In this document: positions 54,442-64,000 of the stretch, piece after piece
How positions within the stretch are numbered: position 1 is the first letter of the stretch
Layout of the letters: every line of letters starts with the position of its first letter
Origin: Pachyseris speciosa
Taxonomy: Eukaryota > Cnidaria > Anthozoa > Scleractinia > Pachyseridae
Reading direction: 5' to 3'
Assembly (NCBI GenBank): GCA_016490735.1
Contig: JAEMWC010000005.1
Location: 722,501-786,500 of the forward strand
DNA length: 64,000 bases
Program-made: the position numbers and the translations under genes
The notes under the pieces: model-generated
Databases searched by the model: none
The model's input: the letters and a program-made list of their open reading frames with translations, nothing else
What the model was told of the DNA's origin: nothing

Positions 54442-56592
54442 CAGAAATTATATTTCAAAAAGCTAACAAGAACAGTTACTGTAACACAAAAGAAAACCAG
54501 GTCACAGGAATTTGGATTTTCATTTCACTACATTGGGTTCTATTGTGCGCATGTGGTGTGAAATGTTTGTAGGTTTTTACAAGAGGTATAATTGTTTTCA
54601 TGTTGTGATAGAAATGCAGTAATGAGATGTACTGGAGGTAACATACTAAGAAACTGTTCCAATGAAGACTGCCCGACACCAAAATCAGTTCATTATCAGA
54701 GTATTTTACTTTGCTTCCAACTGTCGTTAATGAGACCAAAACATTTTCCCTACTTTAGTATTGTAATTAAAACTGTTGATCACAGGAACATTACAAGAAG
54801 CATTAACTTAAATTAAAATTTGATTCAGGTTTAAAACTGAACACATGCTTCAGATCCTCACAAGTTGTCATCATATTTGCAACTTTTGCTGACAGTAACA
54901 AACACTTATTTATTAAAAGATGCAGATCTGGGGCCAAATCTTTTTGAGCATTATTGTAGTTTAGACACAGTATACAGTGTACATCATTGATTCTCTAGAA
55001 CATTTTAGAGTTTGGAAAACAAAAGAAGAGGAGAAATAAAACTGCGCATTTGTAAGATCACGTGTTGTAGGAGTGATTTCCTGACTGAAATGCATGAGCA
55101 AGGCATTTTGGCAGTCCAAAACTCTGAACCTTTGAAATTTAGGGTGCCCAGCATAGTAATTTTGGGCAAAACTCTGATTTCCTTGTCACCCAAAGGCAAA
55201 AGTAAGTCACCAGGGGGCCCCAGGCACTGGGTGGGTGTTCACCTTTTAGTAGCTGAGACTTCCATGAAAATAATATCATTGAGTCCAAGTTTGTGTGGTA
55301 GAACAATCTAAGGTATCATATGAATAAGAAACTCTCTAACTTTACCCTACAGTACATCTCTTGTCTCCTTTCTCATTCTCCTTTACCACCCCCCCCCCCC
55401 CACCCCCACCCCTGTTCTTCTCATACAGGAACTATAGTGTTCACAGTCCCCTATATTTCCATGGGATTGTCAAGACCTGCATGCTTTGATCAAACTGATT
55501 CCATTCTTAGGATAAGATTAGGGCCGGTTCTAGGGCCGATTCCCTAAGTAGTTTAGACACTCCAGGTTGCACTCACCATTGATGGTAAAATCTTTATTTA
55601 GACATGGTATTTCCATCGGGGCTACACAATATTTAATTAAATTATGAGAAGATCTCCAAAATCTCATGGGAAAATAAGGGGCTGTGGTGAGTCAGCAGGA
55701 ACATGCCCGAGCCAGCAGAAATGCAAATAGCTAAGTGCTGTGAATCAGAGAAGGATGGAATTGTTCTGCTAACAGTAAATTAATGTTAAAATCAACAGTC
55801 ATCATAACAACATTTAAGAATAAAAATTAAGTTTGAACTTTAATAAAACTAAAAAGCACAGTTACTGAGTTTGCTGCATAAAAGCTGGATTGCCACCACT
55901 TTTATCTGTGACACACTAAATTATGTATATCACAGGATATCTGTTGAGTATGCACAGAAAATAGTGAGAGTGCCATGACCATATTTGGACATAGTTACAT
56001 GTTCAATAATAAAGCAGTTTTCAATATTGATTGTTGTAAAACCAAAACCAAAGTAATTACTCCAGCCAATCACAACAGACCGAAACAGTGTAATGAATGA
56101 ATCAGAATTCAAAGTAATTACATGTAACTGGTGCAAAGTGCAGGAAAATACATGCGTGCATGTCACAATTGGTTCTGGTTTTGCTTCTCGTTAAGAAAGT
56201 GGCAGCTCGTTTTGCTGGCCAATCACAGAGAGGAGAAATGCAAAACCAAAGCAAATGCAATTTTCTTTTGACACTCAACTGAAAACCGCTCTAATAGGCT
56301 TTACTCTTCTTCCTTTCATTTCCCTTTTCTTTGTAAGCTTCCACTTGTTATCAATTTATGTCCAGATTATCCAACAAAATCAAGTGGTGGTAGACTCAAG
56401 AACTATTTTTCAAGTCGGTTGTCTGTCAAATGGTACTAGCATCTGGAAAACTAGCCCAATTGCATTTCTTGATGTTATATAGCATACTTTCTTAAAAGAT
56501 TATTAATAAAAAATACTAGAAATTGAATTTCTGGTAATGAACCAGGTGCACATAAAATAGTTTTGAATTATATGTGAATGGTCATTGCAGTT
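54442..56592. other. CNIH 3' flank and intergenic DNA
   Basis: The start is presumably the CNIH 3' UTR, but no single poly(A) site stands out. A C-rich tract (CCACCCCC type) lies at 55387-55411. No other gene was seen in about 2.1 kb. Confidence 0.5.
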
Positions 56593-56596
56593 ATAT

Positions 56597-56806
56597 GAAG
56601 GGCTGAGAGCATAAACTGCCTATGTAATTTTAGGTCATTTTTAGATTTTGCTTGGAAATGAAACAAAAATCACTGAATAAAAATACTGGACAATGTTTTT
56701 TTACTCGAATTGCTTGCAGGTCAAATGCAAAAATTTGTTTCATTTCTGAGAAAAATTGAAAAACGACCCAAAACTACACACATGCAGTTTATGCTCTCAG
56801 CCCTTT
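56597..56806. mobile_element. GAAGGGCTGAGAGCATAA MITE, copy 1
   Basis: A 210-bp element with 18-bp TIRs GAAGGGCTGAGAGCATAA, flanked by ATAT at 56593-56596 and 56807-56810. Shares TIRs and interior type with 59225-59442. Confidence 0.8.
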
Positions 56807-56810
56807 ATAT

Positions 56811-58369
56811 ACACTACTTTTGGCACGAAATGTTTTTGAGAGTTTTGAGAAGTGCAAGTCATGGCCATTAGAGTAGGACTTGTGAGATACAGGATTAAGA
56901 TCAAGTGAAAGGATGTTTGAATGCCTGAACTCAGTTACGAGCAAAACATTACAATGTAGATCAACCCTCCAACACAAAAAAAAAAGTCAGTTGCACATTA
57001 TTTTTCTATCATGATCACCTTCAGCATCTTCCTCATGTCTTGTTTATAAAACTCTTTGATTGCAAGAAAGACAAATTACTAACCGGAAGCCACAATATTT
57101 CCATAAGAAAGGGAGACAAAGTAACAGGTGTAACAGTTGCTGATCAGTTGATTTCTCTACACCTATGTAGAACATGAAATCTTCATGATAGTTGAGAACC
57201 AATTTCAGCTCAAATAAGATATTTCATTTCCAGTAGGGCTTGATCAGGACTATTTATTAATAAACAATAACTCCAGTCATCCACTCTTTCAAACAAAGGG
57301 CTTTCAAAAGTTAAAGAAAGACATTTTGAAAGGAAAAACTCTCTAACCTCACCTATTTAATTTAATTATGGAAGAGTACAATGTAATTTAGTCTTCTATG
57401 AAACTGAAAAATGTAAATGAAAATCTTGCACACGTCAGGTTAACGAAAAAATTTCAATTTTTCAATCAACCATTCTTCTGACATTTCCTCCACAGACCTT
57501 AATTCATAAATCTGAAAAGAAACACATGACTTAATTAATAATAAAAAAATATCATTTAAAAACAAAAAAACAAACAACAACATGATTTAGTTTGATGAGC
57601 AATTTTTGTTTTGTCCCACTATTTTAAATCCATACACTAAAAGCTTCATGTGAACCTGTGAATTTTTCCCAGTGATTTTCTTGTCTAAACTTGCAATTTT
57701 CAGTTGATGACTAAAAACAGGCTGGTCAGGTGTAGGTTGGTTTAAGATAAAGTTAATCCCTACAAATATCTGAGAACAGTTGCAATATTGCAGGGCAGGA
57801 AAAACCCACTTGGCAGGTCCAATTGCCCATGACATTAGTAAATTTAATAATGGTCTTGGGCAAGGGAGAATAGTTTAAGTTTGGTGGCCCAGCGGGCAAG
57901 CGAAATTAGCCTCAGTAATCTTGTGAGTCTGTCTGAAATGGTGGTCAGCTTGATAAGTGATTATTTCCAGTCGGAAATAGTGTACAAAACTACTTCAAAA
58001 CTTTAAAGACTGCAAGATGAGAGAAGCAATGAGTTGACAGCATGGATTAAATATTTAAAATCCAAGCATACTTTCAAAGAAACAGAAAGCTGAACAGTCG
58101 AAGAAAAAAAAATGGAATACAAGAAAAAGAGAAAGAGACAGTTTGTGAACTAGGTACTGCCTATATCTAATCAGTGATAGACTAACAAAAATGAGCTTCC
58201 TGGTTCTTAATTAACTAGGTGAAAGATACATGAACTACTGTCAGTAGTTGATAAGGAATGTTGCATTCCCATTGGGCAAACAATAATTCCAAACAGTAAT
58301 TCCTGCGAAATAAAAGTGACGCTAGATTTTTGTTCAAACTTTGTCCACTGTATATTTACCATATGAGAA
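56811..58369. other. Unassigned intergenic DNA
   Basis: No gene or element edge recognised over about 1.5 kb; A-rich. Confidence 0.45.
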
Positions 58370-58957
58370 CTTCAATTTTGAAATAAAAAAGGGGGGGTGC
58401 CCATGCTCATTTAGGAGCTGTGAGGCATTAAAAATGCCCCATTTTGGCTTTATTTGATGTTTATTGTAAAAACATATTTCAAGTTGTTGAAAAATCTTTG
58501 TGAACCAAACTCCCATGAGAACACGCGTTAAACTACAGTACAGTCCATACACTATGTTGGACACAAACAAACATTTTAAGTTTAATTTAGACAGAAAGCT
58601 GAATCCGTAATTATTAATTTGAACCAAATTTCTTGACTTGGTCACGATCACCAAACTGCAAATAGACATGACCATGCATAGTGTATCTGCTATTTTTCTT
58701 ATTTATTCAATTTTCAGCAATAGAAATCAGATCAGTCTTTTCTCACACAAAGCTTATGATTAGTTGATTGCAATGACTTGAGAAAAAGGTGGGGTGCCTG
58801 TGCTCATTAGTGAGCTATGGCCATTTTCCTACTAACAGAGGTCAATGTCAAGGCAAATCTGTCATGTTTTCAATGTGCACGTGAACGAGCGCACGCTAAA
58901 TGACTCCATAAATTATGCGCAGTAAGGATGTGCCATGCAAATGTGACGAAATCACCT
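58370..58957. mobile_element. Degenerate copy of the 26182-26839 transposon
   Basis: Shares AATAAAAAAGGGGGGGT, CCATAAATTATGCGCAGTAA and the end AAATCACCT followed by TAA with the better copy. Its left end is not clear. Confidence 0.6.
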
Positions 58958-59224
58958 TAAGTGGGGGCAAGTAAAAATTTACTGACCCACTGGGCAAGTG
59001 CTTTTCAATTTTTGTTCCTCCCCTGAAATTATTGTATGTAATTATTGTATGTAATTACATGTTAATCCCTTTCAAAACAGGTTTTCAAAAAATTGCATCT
59101 TAAGAACACCATGTCCCAGTTCCTCTAGTTTGCACAGCAGGCATATTTTTGGGCGAGTGAAGGCTTAGTATTTTTGAGAGAATGACCTTAGGTGTGAACA
59201 GGGAGATTGCAACCAGAAACAAAT

Positions 59225-59442
59225 GAAGGGCTGAGAGCATAACTGACTCAAATGACTTTTAGGGCCTTTTTTGTATACATTTTTTCTTGAAAAAGAGTGG
59301 AAAATGGTCAAAAAAAATTATGGGGCTGCAATAAATTTTGTTCTATTGAATCAAAGGCCACATGCAAACATTCAGCTGATTTGGACCAAAAAAAGAAAAA
59401 AGCCCTAAAATTCATTTGGGTCGGTTATGCTCTCAGCCCTTC
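59225..59442. mobile_element. GAAGGGCTGAGAGCATAA MITE, copy 2
   Basis: A 218-bp element, TIRs as in copy 1 at 56597, flanked by AAAT at 59221-59224 and 59443-59446. Two copies with different 4-bp A/T duplications define the family's target-site length. Confidence 0.82.
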
Positions 59443-59601
59443 AAATGTGACCAAGGGGGTCGGAGAATCCAAGGTTTAAGAATCCAAGATGGCAACCTAT
59501 AACCATGAATGACTTTTTTAAAATGGCACTTGCCCTCCAAAAAAAAACACACCTGCACTGCAGGCTAAAATTCATCTATGTCTATGTCCTTGAGAGTCGA
59601 T

Positions 59602-60004
59602 TACCGTCAATTGCATCTACCCGTGAACGCACGCGCCCAAAACATGTTTTCACGTGATGTCAAACGTCTGCGTTTCAGGTGTCAAACTTTCAAAGTTTTC
59701 CCACCCAAATGTGAAGTTCCTTCAGTGTTCTCGTGGTTCAATTCACTGTCAACGCAGTCAAGAAATCTGAGGAAAGTCAGCGAAAATTCTTTCCCTGATA
59801 TATATTGAAAGCAGGATGCCTTTTTGATAATTTCTTACTTTCTTGTTGACTGAAAAAATATCCCTGTAAGTAGTGAAACCCTGGCTGAAACTTCACATTT
59901 GGGTGGGGAAACTTTAAAGTTTGACACCCGAAACGCAGATGTTTGACGTCAACTGAAAACATGTTTTGGGCACGTGCGTTCACGGGTAGATGCAATCGAT
60001 GGTA
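59602..60004. mobile_element. MITE with ~115-bp TIRs
   Basis: The left arm starting TACCGTCAATTGCATCTACC and running to about AAATGTGAAGTT is matched by an inverted right arm with about 10% mismatch. No coding capacity. Confidence 0.75.
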
Positions 60005-60090
60005 TCAGGAGCTTCATGTCCACTTCAGTGTTTCAGAGCATTTGCCACCAGCTAAACAACCACATCTTGTATAACAAGTCCCTGTGTTAA

Positions 60091-60484
60091 AGGAGCACGG
60101 TCACAATATTTTGGGGTCATTATTAGAGAGATAAAAAATGCACTTAAATAATGCGAAGCAGTGAAATAACAAATTTTCAGGGTAGATAAGCACCAAAGAG
60201 ACAAGAATAAATGCAAATATGGCGAAGATGGTGAAGGATGGAGAAGATTGAAACGGATTACAAATTACCTCTTTGAAAAATTTAGGCTAAAGTTTTCAAA
60301 AAGGTAATTTGTAATCCATTTCAATCTTTTCCATCCTTCAACATCCTCGCCATAATTATTTGCATTTATTCTTGTCTCTTTGGTGATTATCTACCCTGAA
60401 AATTTGTTATTTCACTGTTTCACATTATTTAAGTGCATTTTTTATCTCTCTAATAATGACTCAAAATATGGTGACCATGCTCCT
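60091..60484. mobile_element. TTAA-flanked foldback element
   Basis: Almost entirely palindromic: arms of about 185 bp starting AGGAGCA(C/T)GGTCAC meet near 60290 with a short loop. TTAA flanks both ends (60087-60090 and 60485-60488). Confidence 0.85.
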
Positions 60485-60500
60485 TTAAGTGTGTTTGTGT

Positions 60501-60535
<35 letters not shown>
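60501..60535. repeat. (GTT)n microsatellite
   Basis: About 12 GTT units directly beside the foldback element. Confidence 0.9.
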
Positions 60536-60537
<2 letters not shown>

Positions 60538-60610
60538 ATAGCCTTTATTTCATAAACAAGATCTTGAAGACTTTGTATATAATTGAGAGTAAGTTATTTC
60601 TTTTTCAATG

Positions 60611-62858
60611 TGTGTTTCCAGAAAATATCCATACCCCCACCATGCGCGGAGGGAATTGGAAATTCTGGAGAGATGCGGGGGGGGGGGGGGGAAGTCAAAG
60701 CTCCAGGAAAATCCGAAGGGGAGGGGGGTTGAATGATTAGCTTTTTTCCAGACGGTTGCTCAATTGTTCTAAAAAATGCAAATAACTGTTGGCCTAATTA
60801 TTTTAAACACAACAGTCAAAAACATACGAAAGAAAACTATTTCAGAAGTGCAGGAATACGCAAGAAGTGAACACGTGAGCTTCGTTTGGTAACTTTCATT
60901 TCGACTTAAGCATATCGAGAAATGAGAATGAAGGACCGAGAAACGACAAAAACCAAGTTAAATTACCTCTGATACAGACTCAACAAGGTTTCAGGAAATT
61001 ATATTATCGAACCAGGAATCTTCAGAAATTTAGACCAAAAACACTTACTTACTTACAGCGAGGACATTGCCATCTCGTCACTAAATAACCTTGAAGGAAG
61101 TGATCTTGACATCATGATTGATCAATACAAATTTGAGATACTCTCCCTGTTCTCTTCTCAACAAACATGCTCCATTACGGTCAAGAGAAGTAATTTTGAG
61201 GCCACATGCTCCTTGGTTCAGTGACGAGCTTAGAGAACTTAAACGGGAGAAAAGGCGACTCGAGAGAAAATATGTGAATACCAGCCTGACTGTTCACAAA
61301 GAAATGTATCAAATGATATGTACAGAATACACCAAACACATTGAAGCTGCTAAAACTGAATATTTCAGGGAGAAAGTTGAGGATGCAAGTCACGATCATC
61401 TGTTCAAGTTTGTTGAAAAATTTCTTAATGTAAAAAAGGCTCCAATCTTGCCCAAACATGAATCAAGCAAAGAACTTGCTGAGAGATTTAGTGAACATTT
61501 TCAGATGAAAATCGCCGGCATTCGACGTGAATTATCTGCTAGTTCGTTATCAACATTAACCATTGAAGATCATGACACTTGTCCTGCGCCTCCACTGTCG
61601 TGCTTTCAGCCTGTGTCGTCAAGCGAGATAAACGTTTCATCATGTCATCAAAAACGAAATCTTGTTAACTCGATCCCATCCCAACCTGGATTTTAAAAGG
61701 CTGCATTAATCAACTGCTACCAACTATAACGGAAGTCATCAATTCATCCTTGGGACAGGGACATTTTCCATCAATTGAAAGTTAAAAGAATCTAAGTATT
61801 GTTTATCCGCTTTTAAAGAAACCAGCTTTGGACCTGGAAGACAACAACAACTTCCACCCAATTTCCAACTTGTCATTTCTTTCAAAAACGCTGGAAAGAA
61901 TTGCTGCCATTCAATTGGACAATCACCTAATTGATCATTCGCTTTATGCTAAGATGCAATCAGCATACCGAAAATATCACAGCACTGAGTCAGCACTACT
62001 TGAAGTGTTTAATGACATCAATACTGCCATTGACAATCAACATGAATGCATCCTAGTCCTCTTGGACTTATCAGCGGCTTTTGACACCATCGACCACAAA
62101 ATACTAATCAACCAATTGGAGAATAAATATGGTATTTCTGGCCTTGCACTTGAATGGCTAAAGTCATATCTTCAGGAGCGACCTCAACGTGTTATATAGT
62201 TAATGGAACTTACTCCGATCCAAAATGTAACTCTTTCGGCGTTCCCCTAGGTTCTGTACTTGGGCCCAATTGTTTTCATTGTATTATGGTGCACCTGAAG
62301 ATGTGATAAGAGCTCATGGCATAGATCAATGATGTATGCTGATGATCGTCAGCTCTATATCATAATAAAACAGAGTAATGGTCGTGTTGCCTTAGATCAG
62401 CTGGAACTTTGCATTGATGATGTTCTATGTTGGAACACTCAGAACGGACTTAAATGCAACCCAACTAAGACTGAAGTCATCTACTTCTATACTCTCGCTA
62501 GATGCCCAGTGACAACATCTCACACCTCAGAGTCGGCACTGCTATTATCGAACCAGTAAATGAAGTGAGAGATCTTGGCATCACTCTTGACTCTACCCTC
62601 ACTCTTCACACCCACATCAATAATATATGTTGCTCAGGCTCATTATCTTTACACAAACTCAGCAAAATCAGGAAATTTTTATCTCAGAAAGACACCGAAA
62701 GGGTCGTTCATGCCTTTATTTCCTCTAAACTGGACTATTGCAATGGTTTGTTTTACGGCTTGCCCTCTTCTGAAAAACAGAAACTTCAAAGACTACAAAA
62801 CGCGGTCTAAAACTAAATTCCCTCCGTTGTAGGGGTATGGATATTTTCTGGAAACACA
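60611..62858. mobile_element. TIR element with 5-bp duplication, carrying a LINE
   Basis: The termini TGTGTTTCCAGAAAATATCC (extending to ATACCCC) are perfectly inverted at the two ends, and CAATG flanks both sides (60606-60610 and 62859-62863). The left interior has a G-rich tract (60677-60691). Most of the interior is a plus-strand LINE fragment, so this was a small non-autonomous element enlarged by insertion. Confidence 0.8.
61080..62812 (+). pseudogene. CR1/L2-like LINE, 5'-truncated, frameshifted
   Basis: Order: pre-RT region (LLNKHAPLRSREVILRPHAP, WFSDELRELKREKRRLERKY), fingers/palm (DNNNFHPISNLSFLSKTLER, QSAYRKYHSTESALLEV, LVLLDLSAAFDTIDHKIL), FGVPLGSVLGP, the active site MYADDRQLYI, then NEVRDLGITLDSTLTLHTHI and HAFISSKLDYCNGLFYGLP. 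At least four frameshifts or stops. There is no endonuclease domain, consistent with the 5' truncation usual for LINEs. Confidence 0.85.
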
Positions 62859-63005
62859 CAATGTCACATTGAGAGCATTTCAACATGTTTTTTCCATATT
62901 TAATAGTTGTAACACATTGTAAAACTGCAATTTATTTGAATTTTATATGTAGAAGTAATATATAATGTACATGACCCCACAAGCTTTCAGATTTCATACT
63001 TATCA

Positions 63006-63997
63006 CAGGGGCAGATCCAGGGGGAGGGTTGAGTGGGTTGCAATCCCCCCTTTGGGAAGTTTTAGAACTTTTTCTGGCTCCCCATGGCTGTCCCGTTATC
63101 ATCACAAAACTTATAGTATAAATTTGTTGCAAACGTGACTGATTGCAATTGAGTGATTGTTAATTTAGAGAAAAAACATCCACTTTGCAATTGATTTAGT
63201 CAACGACAGCTTGGAAGATGGAGTCGAAGCTCCGATCATTACCAGAAGACTGTAGCTATTCCTTTTCTTGACTCCAAATGCAAGATCGATTTTCTGACAA
63301 AGATCGCCGCGCCCGCCATGTGCTTTGTCTAATAACTACCACCGATTAAAGAAAACTAATGGCATTGCAGCTACATGATGAACAAGAAGACATGTTCTAC
63401 TGGAAGAAAGACATTTCAAATCCCTTGGAAATGAGCTGTATAGATGGGAAACAATCTGGTAGTCAACAGATAGGAAGCTTCCAAACAACCTTTTACTATA
63501 GTACTCTGTGCTCGCGATGAAGATATTTTTTCAAACATACATCACCTTCTGGTAATTTACTGCACCCTACCGATAACAAGCGCAGAAGCTGAGTGGTTGT
63601 TTTCACTCATGAAACGGATCAAGACCTGCTCTAGGTCAACTATGTCTGAAGAGCGATTCTCAGATCTTGCAGTTATTGCCATGCACTACTCCGATACATT
63701 CAAGGTGGACATGATATGTAAAGCCTTTGTAAAGGCTCATCCAAGAAGGCTCTATCAAGCCAGTCTGTTTGTTTACATAGGTAGATAAAAGACGACAAAT
63801 AAGTATCTTTTTCCACTCTTCTTTTTAGCACATAAAACTCCTCTGAAATCAAAATGCAAATATCTAGGCATATTCAAAACTTTATGTTAAAACAGGACTT
63901 TAGAGTGCCTAGCTCTCCATTCCCTTGGCATGGGGGCTTTTACCTTTCTCTCACGTGCTTACAACCCCCCTCTTCTAAAAAATCCTGGATCTGTGTC
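63006..63997 (+). mobile_element. hAT element remnant at window edge
   Basis: The left end CAGGGGCAGATCCAGG and the right inverted CCTGGATCTGTG near 63985 bound about 1 kb that encodes hAT transposase pieces. SDHYQKTVAIPFLDSKCKID lies near 63220. From about 63480 to the stop at 63788 comes the dimerisation region DEDIFSNIHHLLVIYCTLPI, TSAEAEWLFSLMKRIKT, RSTMSEERFSDLAVIAMHY and KAFVKAHPRRLYQ. This is the C-terminal hAT/ZMYM-type transposase; the DDE core is missing and stops occur near 63335. The element is internally deleted. Confidence 0.8.
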
Positions 63998-64000
63998 ATG

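Overview
The window is nuclear DNA from an animal, most likely an anthozoan cnidarian (coral, sea anemone or relative). This rests on three things seen in the sequence: AT-rich DNA with spliceosomal GT-AG introns, an animal-type five-exon cornichon gene, and a very dense and varied transposon load typical of cnidarian genomes. The species cannot be fixed from sequence alone. No rRNA gene, genuine tRNA gene, CRISPR array or bacterial-style operon is visible.

Layout. 0.1-7 kb is a nearly identical tandem duplication of a 3.42-kb unit. Each copy holds a zinc-finger-like acidic terminal exon and a Harbinger-like MITE nested in a long-TIR MITE. 10-13.8 kb is a Penelope-like retroelement with an intact RT/GIY-YIG ORF, joined head-on to an inverted 5'-truncated copy of itself. 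17-18.9 kb holds a frameshifted KLF/Sp-type zinc-finger gene. 20-26 kb is a graveyard of LINE fragments of two kinds: a restriction-like-endonuclease type on the minus strand, and CR1/L2-like fragments on both strands.

28.2-38.5 kb is the most striking region. A 10.3-kb element has ~340-bp terminal inverted repeats and a 6-bp target duplication, and it splits a minus-strand coding sequence that reads through in frame once the insert is ignored. Inside it lies a 5'-truncated Penelope-like fragment. That fragment is split in turn by a complete 6.75-kb Mutator-like element with 9-bp target duplications, ~150-bp TIRs made of GCAGACT-type repeats, and a six-exon gene for a ~968-aa DDE/SWIM transposase. 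A SINE sits in the 3' part of the Mutator-like element. Insertion order can be read directly: host coding sequence, 10.3-kb element, Penelope fragment, Mutator-like element, SINE.

39-50.7 kb is intergenic and MITE-rich. It includes a 38-bp minisatellite and a 4.2-kb interval bounded by perfect 76-bp inverted repeats, which holds a decayed RecQ-family helicase gene (+) facing a decayed gene with a ZAD-like zinc domain (-). It also includes a 68-bp-arm perfect palindrome and a 1.56-kb element with GTGTATCCCC terminal repeats. 50.75-54.44 kb is the one clear conserved host gene, a cornichon (CNIH) cargo-receptor homologue of 141 aa, whose introns have collected SINEs and TTAA-flanked MITEs. 54.4-64 kb is again transposon debris: two MITE pairs, a foldback element, a CR1/L2-like LINE inside a small TIR element, and a hAT transposase remnant that runs to the window edge.

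Apart from CNIH, the apparently intact coding capacity belongs to mobile elements. The Penelope-like RT is uninterrupted, and the Mutator-like transposase has one apparent frameshift in an A7 run.
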